Below, piece by piece: positions 31,960 to 42,588 of a stretch of 64,000 bases of DNA (positions are counted from its first letter, which is position 1; the number at the start of each line of letters is the position of its first letter). The DNA is from Tretioscincus oriximinensis (taxonomy: Eukaryota; Chordata; Lepidosauria; Squamata; Gymnophthalmidae). Location of the stretch: assembly GCA_022410635.1 (NCBI GenBank), contig JAJVDF010000003.1, positions 4,676,052 through 4,740,051 on the forward strand, read 5' to 3'. Below the pieces are notes generated by a model. It was given only the letters and a program-made list of their open reading frames with translations, was not told the origin of the DNA and ran no database searches. The position numbers were made by a program, and so were the translations under genes.

Positions 31960-33585
31960 GTAGCTAGTTCCAAATAATGTAGTGTTTGTACTTATGGAAT
32001 TAACTTTTCTGTTCTGGTTGCCCTGTAAGTTATTTTTTTGATATATTATTGCAATCATCATTATCATTTGCTTTCTCTAAACCTAAACTGAATTCTATAC
32101 GGGGGATATAGATTACCTAGGGTGGTTCCAGATGAAGTTTTCTTCATGCAATTATGACATGATTATGGAGGATTTTCCTCACCTAATTGTGGGGATTTAA
32201 TAGTGGTATTATGCTTTTTTCTCCTAGTCCTTTTATGCTGATTCCATAGGTCGATGTTCTGTGTTCTTATCATGACAAAGCCATGTAGACAAGACTGCAA
32301 GATCTTTCAAGAGCTCCAGCCCTACCACACAGTTCTTTCAGCCAGGTAGAGCATAGAAAAGCTGTTTAATCTGCTGAATTAAGTAGGAAAGTAGAGCAAT
32401 TTTTATACCCCCCCCCTTTGTATTCACCCACCGTTAAGGGGAAAGGAAGCAACCAATGATAGAAAAAAAGGTCTTCTTGAGTGCTGTAGGATCCGTAGGC
32501 AAATGAATGAAGAAGGGGAGGCATATCCTGATTACATGTGGAAAAAGAGGAAGTTCTTTGTAGCGAGATGTTTTAGAGATGTCACTACAAAGGTCAGTAG
32601 TCTGGATGCAGCCCTACTTTATTCACATGTTCCCTTAAGATGCAAAGCAACACCATGTAATAAAGTTTACAGCATTCAAATTATAATCAATAAAAAGAGG
32701 TAAAGCTAGCAGTCCTTTTAGACATTCAACATACAGTAACCCCCTTAGGGAAAGTGACAGAAAGAGACCAGGATGTGTTTGTGTCTAACGGAGCAGATTT
32801 TTGCTTCTTAATGTAAACAGGTTCAATCTAGTTATAGTATAGTATTTCCCTGGGGAGCCTCCTAAATATTTTAACAAAAGAGCTGTAGAATGAGGACTTA
32901 AAATCCACCACCAAATTCCAGTGTATAAACCACAGAGAGACATATATATAAATGATTACTGTTCTGTTGGCTTCAGAAGTTTTCCAGATAACAATTTTTA
33001 TTCCTAAGCTGCTGTATGACATTGAAAGCATAAGCTGGTGTAATACCACCTACATTTTACCACCAATCCATAACAAAATCAATATGCCATATCTTCTTCA
33101 CCGTCTTTTGCGGACTAACATATAAAACAGTCAGTTTTAGTTATTCATTTTTCAATAATCCACGAGGTGGAACATACATATACATTCATTGCCAGATAAG
33201 CTGACATTATATACTCACATCCTTTTGTTATTTTCTGATTCTTCATGCTATCTGACTTTATAAGCATTGCTTTGTGATTGATTACATGTCTGTTCACACC
33301 ACAGGAGACCATGCGCCTTCAAGTATTACTAATCAGAAAAATAATTCCCATAAACTGCAAACTTCAACATAATGCTCTTAATTTAATTTGCAGAATGATG
33401 AGAACATTTACATTGAAAATAAGATCAAATTGAAGTTGGTTCAAGTGATACATTTGAAGCTCAAATAAAAAACTTTGGTGGTGTAGATTGGTCATAGTAC
33501 CAATAGGTTTTTAAGATTTATTCTAGATCTGAGATTAAAAACAAGTCGAACACAATATAGAACCTTCTGGTAGTTCCTCCCCTTT
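31960..33585. other. Intergenic, nothing recognised
   Basis: Unique A+T-rich sequence with a C homopolymer near 32409. ATGTGGAAAAAGAGGAAG and GTGACTACAAAGG-type segments near 32540-32610 may belong to a decayed foldback, but I cannot define ends. Confidence 0.25.
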
Positions 33586-33589
33586 TAGA

Positions 33590-33725
33590 GATGCAAGGAA
33601 TAGGGGAATGAAGGAAGGCCTTCTCTGTGGTGGCTCCCAGATGATGGAAAACTGATTAACCAGATTATTGGAAAATTCTGGAATAAACAAGTGCTGTGCA
33701 GATACAACCCAAAACCAGCATAGTA
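33590..33725. mobile_element. LINE-tail and family I fragments
   Basis: GGAAGGCCTTCTCTGTGGTGGCTCCC is a motif of the LINE-related repeat also present at 40205 and 53070. CTGGAATAAACAAGTGCTGTGCAG is the antisense start of family I (9073). Confidence 0.4.
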
Positions 33726-33729
33726 TTTC

Positions 33730-34595
33730 CACTCCCAATACCATCCAACTCCACCTCAGCCACAACACTAATCCAAATTCTACCCCAGTCTCTCTCTTTT
33801 GCAGACTTTTTTCCTTTCAACCTTAATAACATTGAAACATGGATTTCCCATTAAATCTGTAACATACAACAGTATATAAATTGCATGGTTAATTCATACC
33901 CTCCAGATAATTGCAATGGTTTTATGTTTCAAAATGTATGCTGCCCCTCATTTTTTCCAGAGTTGTGCTTTTTAATAATAAAAAAATCCACATATATACA
34001 AATAAATGTATTAGCCCTAAATCCAATAGGAACCAATTTATGAATGAGATTTCACATACAGTTGAAAATACTATGATTTGGTCTGCAAATCAGAATGTCC
34101 ATGTATGCTGGAGATTTTCTTCTGTAGTCTTTTAAAACCCTTTTGATGCCTTGTTCATGGTAATTAGTCTTCTGTTGTTTTTTAAAGTCACCCTCTGTCA
34201 ATCTTCTCTGTTCAGATGTGATTTCTTTTGCTCTATTGAGATGAACACAAAGGCAGGTGGGGCAGTTTTTGTAACCTGTGCAAAGATAAGGGCAATCAGG
34301 TGAAACTGCTGAATTCAAAAGCAAATGGATTTATTTGATAAAATAAAGCGACTCGGTATTATGATGCAGTACCAGCAAAGGGATTTGACACACATGTATC
34401 CAGAAAAAAAAGGAAAGTCATCTAAGACCTGCAGTCGATGTGACTGTTGACTGATGAAAACAACTTGACATTTAAGTATTTCAACTGCCAGTTTATCACA
34501 TGAGTGGCTCCTGTGATTAGTTTGTTAGCAGCCACTAAGAGAAACAGAAGCTGAAAGTTTTCATGTACTGCACTAAGTAAGTTACAGAAGGAATG
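33730..34595. other. Intergenic, nothing recognised
   Basis: Unique A+T-rich sequence; no repeat or coding signal recognised. Confidence 0.25.
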
Positions 34596-34599
34596 TTGA

Positions 34600-34712
34600 C
34601 ATGCGTAAGTTTGCTGAGGTGGTATGAAATATTGCACTGGGGAGACTACCAGATGCTGGACTAGATTGGCTGTGGCCTCATTCAATGTGGTTCTTCTTAT
34701 GTTCTTATAGAC
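34600..34712 (+). mobile_element. CR1 3' end, TTCTTATG class
   Basis: ACCAGATGCTGGACTAGATTGG CTGTGGCCTCATTC and GGTTCTTCTTATGTTCTTATAG form the sense terminus. Confidence 0.75.
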
Positions 34713-34719
34713 AATCACA

Positions 34720-35290
34720 GACTGCATCTAGTTCACTTCATCGCTGCCTCTGAAGGCATCTTTGGGGTTCAGCACTTCTTTGCAGGCAGCTACAAAGTTG
34801 CTTCTATAGGACGCTTTGGAGCTGTCCTTGAAAAAGTGCTGAATCTCAGAGATGCTTGAAACAATTCCCTTTCTACCTGATATCAATATTTTAAAAAGCT
34901 ACTGGGGAGAGTGGGGAGAAGATTTCTTTCTTGCTTGAACAATTCAAGTAGCATAAAAAAAGAAAAAGAATATGAGGGAAAAAACCAATTTCCTGAAGTA
35001 AAGACACTTCTAAATCCACTGTGAAATACGTTCAGCTTAACTTAATCCTTTAAAACAAAAAGAATATGAAGAGAGAAAATATATTCTTACAGGATGTAAG
35101 TGCCATAGTCGTTATTGAATTTTGTAAAACTGTTATTCTTCGATAAATTCCAGTTTAGGTTACTGGACATTTGTATGCTGTTGAGTTCAATGCCATAAAG
35201 GTGGATCAGAAGAAATTGTTTTGTCTACAAAATCATGCTGCCTACTTTTTTCTTGGTGTTAGATTTTAAAGAAAAAGTCATGTTAACCTG
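34720..35290. other. Intergenic, nothing recognised
   Basis: Unique sequence; slightly richer in G+C at 34735-34870. No frame with family resemblance. Confidence 0.25.
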
Positions 35291-35297
35291 TTCCAGA

Positions 35298-35395
35298 AAA
35301 TCTAGCAAAGTGGTCTTGTAGCATCTTAGAGACTAACAGGAAAAAGGGGGAGCAGGAGCTTTCTTAGATAAATTTACTTCTTCAGATGGATGCCA
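35298..35395. mobile_element. Palindromic repeat family F, left arm
   Basis: CCAGAAAATCTAGCAAAGTGGTCTTG, AGCATCTTAGAGACTAACAGG and TAGATAAATTTACTTCTTCAGATGG match the family's outer end and arm. It abuts the Tc1 element. Confidence 0.65.
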
Positions 35396-35424
35396 AAACT
35401 ATTGACTCACCCATCCAAACAATT

Positions 35425-36259
35425 GAATTCAAATGTGTCAAATACTTCCTTAGCCACAGGTGTATAAATTAAAGTATCTAGGCATGCAGAGTGTTTTACA
35501 AACATTTGTGAAAGAATGGGTAACACTCAAGAGCTCAGTGAATTCCAGCATGGCATTGTGACAGGATGCGACCTGTGTAACAAGTCCATCAACATTCAGT
35601 GATATTATAACAAAGTGTAAGTGAATGGGAATGAGAGCAACTTAACCACAACATGGCAGAGCGAGGGCAGTTGAAGCACACAATATGCATTGGCCATCAA
35701 CTTGTTGCATTGTCAAACACTGCAGACCCCCCAAACATCATGTGATGTTCTGATTAGCTAAAGAATAATGTTGAGAGAGCTTCATGGAATGGGGTTTCCA
35801 TGGCTAAGCAGCTGCATCCAAACCTTACATCAACAAATACAATGCAACGCATTGGATGCAGCAGTGTATAGCATGCTGCCACTGGATTCTGGAGTGAAGA
35901 ATCATGCTTCTCAACTGGCAATTTGATGGACAAGTCTAAGTTTGGAGGTTGCCAGGAAAACAGTACTTGTCTAACTGCAGTGTGCCAGGTGTAAAGTCTG
36001 GTGGAGAGGAGATTATGTTCTGGGGTTGTTTTTCAGTGGTTGGGCTCGGTCTTGGAACTCTCAATGCTTCAGCATGCCAAAAGATTTTGTACAATTTTAT
36101 GCTCCCAACTTTGTGAGAACAGTTTGGGTTTGGCTCCTTCCTGTTCCAACAGGACTACGCACAAGTGCACAAAGCAAGATCCATGCAATCATGGGTGTGC
36201 AAATTTGACATGGAGGAACTTGACTAGCTTGAGCAGAGTCCAGAGTCCTGATTTCAGCC

Positions 36260-36262
<3 letters not shown>
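35425..36262 (+). mobile_element. Tc1-like DNA transposon remnant, 3' end lost at a microsatellite
   Basis: The leader (GGCATGCAGAGTG ... ACAAACATTTGTGAAAGAATGGG) and the transposase region match, in order, a Tc1-like element widespread in fish, amphibians and reptiles. Homology stops at CTGATTTCAGCCC, inside what should be the PDLNPIE motif that carries the third catalytic residue. A tetranucleotide array takes over there. No terminal inverted repeats are visible on either side. Confidence 0.85.
35516..36262 (+). pseudogene. Tc1-family transposase, broken
   Basis: Cut-and-paste transposase of the IS630-Tc1-mariner group (a DDE-type nuclease; the N-terminal helix-turn-helix domains bind the element's ends). 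The start codon at 35516 begins MGNTQELSEFQ. TGTGTAACAAGTCC encodes part of the first helix-turn-helix. The first catalytic position, normally Asp in WSDES, reads WSEES near 35892. The second Asp survives in FQQD near 36145. The third acidic residue is lost with the truncated 3' end. Multiple stops and frameshifts occur between 35580 and 36200. Confidence 0.8.
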
Positions 36263-36290
<28 letters not shown>

Positions 36291-36371
36291 CCTACCTACC
36301 TACCTACCTACCTACCTACCTACCTACCTACCTACCTACCTACCTACCTATCTACCTACCTACCTACCTAC

Positions 36372-36447
<76 letters not shown>
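36261..36447. repeat. Compound tetranucleotide array (TATC)n-(TACC)n-(TATC)n-(TGTC)n
   Basis: Four blocks: TATC to about 36290, TACC to about 36372 with one TATC interruption, TATC to about 36404, TGTC to 36447. It joins the Tc1 remnant on the left and a family F arm on the right. The open frame through it encodes YLPT/YLSI repeats and is not a gene. Confidence 0.95.
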
Positions 36448-36652
36448 TTAAGCATCTGAAGAGGGAGGCTTGTCTTTGGAAGCTTCCTCCTTTTTCTTGT
36501 TAGCCTCTAAGGTGCTATGAGAATCCCTTCTACATTTTTCTAGTTTAAAACTAATATGGATTCAGGCATATTTGAAGAAGTGGACTCATGCTGCCTACCT
36601 TTTTCTTGTTAGTCTTTAAGATGCTATTAGACCTTCTTGCTGGATATAAAGG
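36448..36652 (+). mobile_element. Palindromic repeat family F, two right arms in tandem
   Basis: AGCATCTGAAGAGGGAGGCTTG ... GTTAGCCTCTAAGGTGCTATGAG, then CTAGTTTAAAACTAATATGG, then a second ATTTGAAGAAGTGGACTCATGC ... GTTAGTCTTTAAGATGCTATTAGACC. Two direct copies with about 140-bp period. Confidence 0.65.
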
Positions 36653-36659
36653 TACAAAA

Positions 36660-37558
36660 TTGATGTTGAAACCTAATCAGATAAAATTCCAGACAACAGG
36701 GTTAAACAAAAGTAGAAATATTTTTTCAGAGCAGAAGAAAAGGGAGACAACAATGTTATGAAAATGCTTTCCTGCAAATTAATGTCAGTCGGAAAAAAGA
36801 GGGAAAAGAAAACATGCTAACTTATGTAACACTCAAGGGAAGTTCAAATAACAAAGACTGAGAAAGCCTTCTGCTAATATATTTCAAGAATAAAGATAAG
36901 AAAGCAAAAGACTAAGAGGTCAATCTGCAGAATATTTTAAATGAGATTTTTTTTTCACAGCCTTCAACTGACATAAGAAGAATTCACTCATGGGCCCACT
37001 TTGAAACATGTGAGGTAGTTGAGAAAGAGGCTTCACTTAGATTTTATCATTCCTTATGGAATGGCCCAGTCTGGATTTGAAAACAAAGGACTGGTGGTAA
37101 AAACATCAATGAAGTTAGAATAAGAAAAGAGACATAGAAGGGAAATCAGAAATGTAATTCTAGTAAAAGGAACTTGGAATTGTACAAATAGATTGTTTCA
37201 TGATGCACAGAAACTAGATTCTTTCAGATTATTGATATATACACTATACATATGAACAATACGTAAGGAGTCACAGAACTTTAACTAGCTAGATCCTTGA
37301 AGATCATTTGGGCCATAAGAATGGTTAAATGTATATGGTAATAATCTGTTTCCTGATCTTTTTGCACACACCTTATTTTCTGTAAGCCTTGCCCAGTGTA
37401 AAGTTTGCTCAGCCTCCGTAATTTCCAATATGGGATTTTGAGATACAGTCCTGTCTTGTGGTTAGACCCAAAACCACAGAAATGTTATGCATCCCAAAAA
37501 ATCCACTCCACAGTATGTATATTATATTGTGTGCCTAAACATATAGAACAATAACTAG
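36660..37558. other. Intergenic, nothing recognised
   Basis: A+T-rich unique sequence. Confidence 0.25.
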
Positions 37559-37559
37559 A

Positions 37560-37795
37560 TTTAATACCCCACTTTTATCCACCAAAGGGACTCAAAGCAG
37601 CTTACAAGTTATTTTCGCCCGAAGGCTTATATTCTACCTTCCACATCAGTATGCTTGTAATTGCTTACTTTCAAACAGCTAGGTTGGCTGAAGCTAAGGC
37701 CGGTAGAAGGTGCTCCCTCCTCTCCACGGTAGATACACAGACCTTGAATGAGTGACCTCTCTGTTTAAAGGCTATTGTTCGTAACCATTGCATAA
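37560..37795 (-). mobile_element. tRNA-headed SINE, second head type, antisense
   Basis: AATACCCCACTTTTATCCACC, AAAGGGACTCAAAGCAGCTTAC, CGCCCGAAGGCTTATATTCTACC, CTTTCAAACAGCTAGGTTGGC and the head region CCTTGAATGAGTGACCTCTC and GTAACCATTGC. Same order as the other four copies. Confidence 0.7.
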
Positions 37796-37799
37796 TTAA

Positions 37800-38980
37800 A
37801 ATCTTAAAAGTGTGCAGTTCTAGTACACAGACAAATACAACAATATAACAACATAACACAAATATCATGCTTCATAAATCTGAAGAGAAGAACTGAAGAT
37901 CAGATTGTATTCTAGTATACCCCAATGTAGTCTAACACAGTCCACTAATTGTAATATGTCAGATCTCTTTCTTCAATGGTATTGATGCCTGGGTGAACAA
38001 TGGTTCCTCAATAAGATTGTATGTGTTCATTTGCAGAAATTCCTAAAAAGACAAATCCTGTTTTCCAGAGATACTTAGCCAAGCAAAAATGACCCCAGTG
38101 TAGTTATATGGGAGATTTTATCAATGGCTGAGCTTTAGGTATGCATATATACTCCGAACCATCATACTTTCAGGAATCAATACCAAACACCAAGTGATTG
38201 TTTGCTATCAATTTCAGATCCTTCCCTCTTGATCATTCAAGTGATCAAATATCCTTGGCTAGTTCTTCTTTTCAGCTTAACAAGAACCAAAATGTAATTC
38301 AACAAAACTATCCACACATCACAACCTTTGTCCAATATATAGTACTTCCACAGATATTTTGCTGATACACTGAAAATTCAATAAATTGATTTAAAAACCA
38401 AAATTGCTGTTAGTTTATATAAAATCTGGTGTGGCACAATGAAACCCAAATTTGATTTGCATGCAGATTATTATCCTTGTTCCAGTATGGCCTCTGTCAG
38501 TCTGGACCATATGATAAAACCACAGTTGTAGCCTCCCATCTCGAATATCTCTCTCCCCCCCCCCCCCCCCCCCAAAGTACCTTGGGCTTCATTTTATTTT
38601 TTATCCTGCCTTTCTACTTACTTGTCCAAGGCAACTAGAGCACATGGCACTTGTTAAGCACAACAAATCAATACTCAGAGATACCAATCATGATATGTAA
38701 AAAAAAATCCTGATGGGAAGCTGGAAAACTGGATCCTGCGACAATGTTATCAGATGACAGAAGCACTGGTGTTAAATGGAAACAAAATTTGGTCTTAGCC
38801 TTAGTAGTGTTTTTTGCTCTCAGCCTCAAAGCAAATGTTATGTCAGGTATATTTGACGGTATCTGTTGATTAGGCTGCAAGAAGGATATTCTTGCACCCT
38901 TTTAATTGTTATGTTTAGACATAATTTTCATAATGTAGATATTATTGGGCTTTTCTGCTCTGGATTGTATATCACAATAG
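37800..38980. other. Intergenic with a C homopolymer
   Basis: A run of about 19 C at 38555-38573. A family I-like segment CTATCCACACATCACAACC at about 38311-38330. Otherwise unique; no gene signal. Confidence 0.3.
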
Positions 38981-38984
38981 AGAC

Positions 38985-39172
38985 GCCCCTAGAGTTCCAC
39001 ATAAAAAATAGGATGGAGCTTTGCACCTTTAATGGACGTGAAAACATTATTCCTCCCTCTCAGGCGCTGCAGATAAAAGAAGCTTCTCCAGGTGAAAAGT
39101 CTCTTCTGTAGCCATTAAAAGTCCAAAGCTCTATCCTGCTTTTTACGTGGTAATCCTAACCTAGGGTTATTA
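38985..39172. mobile_element. Palindromic MITE family G, complete
   Basis: Left arm: CCTAGAGTTCCACATAAAAAATAGG, ATGGAGCTTTGCACCTTTAATGG. Right arm: CCATTAAAAGTCCAAAGCTC, TATCCTGCTTTTTACGTGGTAATCCTAACCTAGG. The arms are imperfect inverted repeats of about 45-50 bp around a unique centre. No coding capacity; superfamily undetermined. Confidence 0.7.
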
Positions 39173-39529
39173 GATCACAAAATTGGAAAGAAAGACAAGT
39201 AGAAAAAAAGGACATAATAGGACAGAAACTTGCAACAACAAATAAAGAAGCCAACAATGAATATTCCCCAGATATTTCCTCCCTCCATAGATGGAGACAA
39301 GAGTATAAAATAAGAGTATGTCCTGCTAAACAATCTTGGTAATGTCCTGCTAAACACTCAAGTGTAATCACCGCTTGTGTGCTTGATAAGGAATGGAGAA
39401 GCATGTCTCTAAATGGAGAAGGAAAGTTTTCTCAAACAAATGGGTGGAACATATTTTATTTGTACCTCTACCTACCTCAACGTATGTTTGTGTACCTTGG
39501 CTCATATTTTGTTCTTGGTTAATAAAAAA

Positions 39530-39546
39530 AAAAGGGGGGGGGGGGA
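39530..39546. repeat. A10-G11 homopolymer junction
   Basis: AAAAAAAAAA followed directly by GGGGGGGGGG. Simple sequence. Confidence 0.8.
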
Positions 39547-39624
39547 GAAACACAAAAGACAGCAAACTGTTCATATGATTAAACACCAGCAGTTACGTCT
39601 GAAGATTGATTGTCTGACTGACCG

Positions 39625-39787
39625 ATTGATTGATAGCCAGGGTAGAAGTTTACATCTTTAATGGGTGTGAAAAACCCAGGGGCTGTAGGCATTAGTAGCT
39701 GCACCTGATGAAAAGTAATCTGTTCTCTAGCCATTAATGGTGCAAACTCATATCACAGTTTTTATCTGGTAACCTTAGATTCGCCAT
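39625..39787. mobile_element. Palindromic MITE family G, second complete copy
   Basis: AGCCAGGGTAGAAGTTTACATC TTTAATGGGTGTGAAAAA at the left; CCATTAATGGTGCAAACTC, ATCACAGTTTTTATCTGGTAACC at the right. The centre GTAGCTGCACCTGATGAAAAG resembles GCTTCTCCAGGTGAAAAG in the 38985 copy. Confidence 0.65.
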
Positions 39788-40014
39788 CAGCATGCTTCTC
39801 CAGACTATGGGATGAGATTTGCTACAGTCTGCACCTAAAAACTGTAGTGCAGAGTAAAGATCAGTGCAGAAAGAGCCATTCATATAAAATCATGTTGTGC
39901 CAGACTATCTATGTGTATTTTTTTAAAAAAAAAATAGGTGAGCAACATGCTGGCAAAGATGTCCAAATACTTCTTTATACTAACTTGTTGCAGGAATAAC
40001 CCAAAGTAAGAGCA

Positions 40015-40075
40015 TATCATAGTAAGCACCTTGTAGCACCTCAGAGAATAACAGGTTCATCTACAAACAGTTAAA
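40015..40075 (-). mobile_element. Palindromic repeat family F fragment
   Basis: CACCTTGTAGCACCTCAGAGAATAACAGG is a diverged left-arm fragment. Confidence 0.45.
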
Positions 40076-40179
40076 TGATTCAAATAAATAAAATGTCAAT
40101 GTATCCAGAGGGGCACACTACTGGACAGATCCCCTCCCCCCAAAAAAAGTCAAAACTCACCACCCTTATAACATGGGTC

Positions 40180-40732
40180 CGAGGAACCTGGTAGATCACA
40201 TTCCCAGCAGGGCCTTCTTTGTAGTGGCACAATCTGGAATGCTCTAATATTAATGACTCCCACTTTTATTATCTTTGGCCCTGTCATTTCCCTGCCAGTG
40301 CAGACTGTAGCAAACCCAATTCAGGCTTAGACATCTCCACCTTGCAGATGATGGGTGTTGATTCCAAGAAGCTGTCTAATTCTACTTCCTTGAGGATTCT
40401 CAGGCAAGGAGAAAACATGGAGCAAGCAGCAAAGCCATGCTGCTCTTGAGAGGCTGCTGGGAGATCCAGTAACTGCCCATATCATCTTCAATTACCCCAG
40501 AAGCTAAGGAGAAGAAGAATTAGGTGGATTTGGGGGCAAGGAGAAGATAAATCAGGTGGCTGTTGACTCTCCCTGAAGCCTCTCAAGAGTGGCATGGCTT
40601 TGCCCTCTTTGAAGTCACTGTCTTATTTTTAATGTTTTTACCTGAACCATCTATAGTTTTTTTTATTGTGATCCACACTGAGANCTTTGGGTATAAGGTG
40701 GAACATAAATGCAATTAAATAAATAATGGCCA
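40180..40732 (+). mobile_element. LINE-related 3' region with (TAAA)n-type tail
   Basis: AGCAGGGCCTTCTTTGTAGTGG at the left and TTTATTGTGATCCACACTG, TTTGGGTATAAGGTGG AACATAAATGCAATTAAATAAATAA at the right. The middle (40290-40610) is diverged or contains inserted unique sequence, so the span may be composite. One N at 40684. Confidence 0.45.
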
Positions 40733-40734
40733 TT

Positions 40735-41425
40735 CTAATTATATACTGCTATTCTAATTGCACTTAATGTTGATTTTGAATTTAATTAAAAACTTCTTTG
40801 GAATTTTAATACCAAAAAAGTAGCACGGAGATGTTTTAAGTCAAATGAATAAATATATTATACATAAAGCAATGTGAAATTTCTTCCTAATCTTGAAAAA
40901 GTATTGATTTTACAGAAAGCTCTTCCTCAGTTTTAATGAATGTATTTAAGCCTCTGATTTTTGACGCACAGATCAGAAGCATCATTAAATAAGAGGTCCA
41001 TGGATGACGGATTTGAAATTGAACCTTTTCCCAAATAAATCATGAGTACCCATAGATATGCATATTCAAACATATCCCAGCTATAAGGAGATTTATTTTC
41101 AGGTTTATCAACCTTATCTTAGTCCATATAATGGGAGATATGTGCCCCAGGTTCAGAAAAAAATATATGTTTTGGATTAAAGCTCTTTAAATAATTTATA
41201 TACGGAGGTAATCGCAACATTTATTGTCTGATGAACTTCTCTTCTTGATTCAATGATGGGGAAAAAACCAATACTTTTGACTTGTTGACAATGAGTCCTG
41301 GGGAAAGAAAACATTCTACACTAATACATTCCTTACTCTAAGTATTGGGATTCTTGAAAAGTTAGAAAAATTGAAATTATGAAATCACTGAAGGAAACCA
41401 TTGCCTGTAATCACCATACTCTCTT
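40735..41425. other. Intergenic, A+T-rich
   Basis: Unique A+T-rich sequence; no repeat or gene recognised. Confidence 0.25.
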
Positions 41426-41429
41426 TTTC

Positions 41430-41870
41430 ACAGCTGGACTCTGTGACAGCTTGATGGGTTTATTGCAGTTGGCATGGATTGCTTTGCCTAGACTAAGTGG
41501 CAGCTCTCTCGCTCGGCCTTGATTGTGCTGAGTTTAATCAAAGGCTTTTGAAGTAATGGCTTTTTGTGTCCAGGATAAGAAACATTTATTTTGTAGATGG
41601 CTGCATTTTAAATAGATACAGCTATTTCAAGACATTTCTTTGCAATTGAGAGGAAATCCTGCCAGCCCTTCACTCGTTGTCTATAGCAAAACATGACATT
41701 GAACAATTCGGGCTTCATTCAGATAGCTGTCTTTTGCAGCCCTTTTTCTATTTATCACGCTAAAAAGGATTTATGAATATATAATCAATGTGATTGTCCC
41801 TGATATTTCCAATTGTAAGATAAATAATCCAGATAATATACAGAAATGGAGAGAGTATAAATTAAAATGT
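41430..41870. promoter_or_regulatory. Candidate conserved noncoding/regulatory block
   Basis: Repeat-free, with several developmental transcription-factor style motifs: ATCAAAGG (TCF/LEF consensus) at 41537-41544, TGACAG near 41446 (MEIS-like), and ATAATCAATGTGATTG at 41781-41796 (overlapping PBX/HOX-like cores). The motif set is suggestive only; short motifs occur by chance and no conservation can be seen from one genome. Confidence 0.3.
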
Positions 41871-41982
41871 CTGTCAGTTAAACTTATATAGAAGGCAGGA
41901 TGGGGAGTAAAGCTATGAAATCAAGATTAAGATTAATTTTCTATATGTGAACCCTAAATGGCAAAATATGATGTATGTAATA

Positions 41983-42065
41983 TAGGCTGACCAGATGACC
42001 CCTTGGGGAAGACCCAGTTTGGGGGTGTTTTTTTGCTGAGAAAAAAAATTAATTGTTAAAAAGGG
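41983..42065 (+). mobile_element. hAT-like MITE, copy 3, truncated
   Basis: TAGGCTGACCAGATGACCCC TTGGGGAAGACCCAGTTTGGGGGTG and TTTTTTGCTGAGAAAAAAA give the left arm only. The right arm is absent and the sequence passes into AT-rich DNA after about 42065. Confidence 0.7.
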
Positions 42066-42169
42066 GGGAAATTGTTCAGAATATATTAAATTCTAAAATG
42101 TATGATTTTGTACATACAAAAAATTGAAATAAAATGTTTTGAACATCAAAAAACAAAAAAGAATTTAAG

Positions 42170-42308
42170 CTTTTGCGGAATCACGGAGTTGGATCATAGG
42201 TTATGGGGTTTAACCTTGCTCCATGCAGGATTCACAAATCCATCTCTGATGGATGGCTGCCCAGTCTCACCACTCCCTGTGGCAGCCTCTATTCCAATGG
42301 TTGATCTC
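42170..42308 (-). mobile_element. CR1 3' end, ATTCTATG class, antisense, split by a MITE
   Basis: GGAATCACGGAGTTGGATCATAGG, GGTTTAACCTTGCTCCATGC, GGATGGCTGCCCAGTCTCACC and ATTCCAATGGTTGATC. The next segment of the CR1 (ATCACCCATACT) appears at 42494 after the MITE. Confidence 0.75.
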
Positions 42309-42494
42309 TAGGCTGACCAGATTACCCCCCCTTTTGGGGGGGGTGAAAACCTGGTTTTGGGGTGCCTCCCAGTTTTTGCTGAGGAAACAAAAATTGAAAA
42401 AAAAATTCAAAATCTTTTTTCCTCAGCAAAACCAGGAGGCACCCCAAAACCAAGTTTCCACCCCTCCCCCCAAAGGGGTCATCTGGTCAGCCTA
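42309..42494. mobile_element. hAT-like palindromic MITE, copy 4
   Basis: TAGGCTGACCAGATTACCCC at the left and GGGGTCATCTGGTCAGCCTA at the right. Arms pair through GAAAACCTGGTTTTGGGGTG / CACCCCAAAACCAAGTTTCC and CCCAGTTTTTGCTGAGGAAA / CCTCAGCAAAACCAGG, with a T/A-rich loop. One of the most complete hairpins of the family. Confidence 0.8.
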
Positions 42495-42588
42495 TCACCC
42501 ATACTATAAAAAAACTAGAGATTTCAAATAAATAGCCGTTTTAGACTGAATCCAGAAAATCTAGCAGGTTTGTAAACCTCATAAGCTA

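Noticed and set aside
36001..36459. 152-codon frame with YLPT/YLSI repeats
   Set aside because: It joins a dead Tc1 transposase region to a tetranucleotide array; no protein family.
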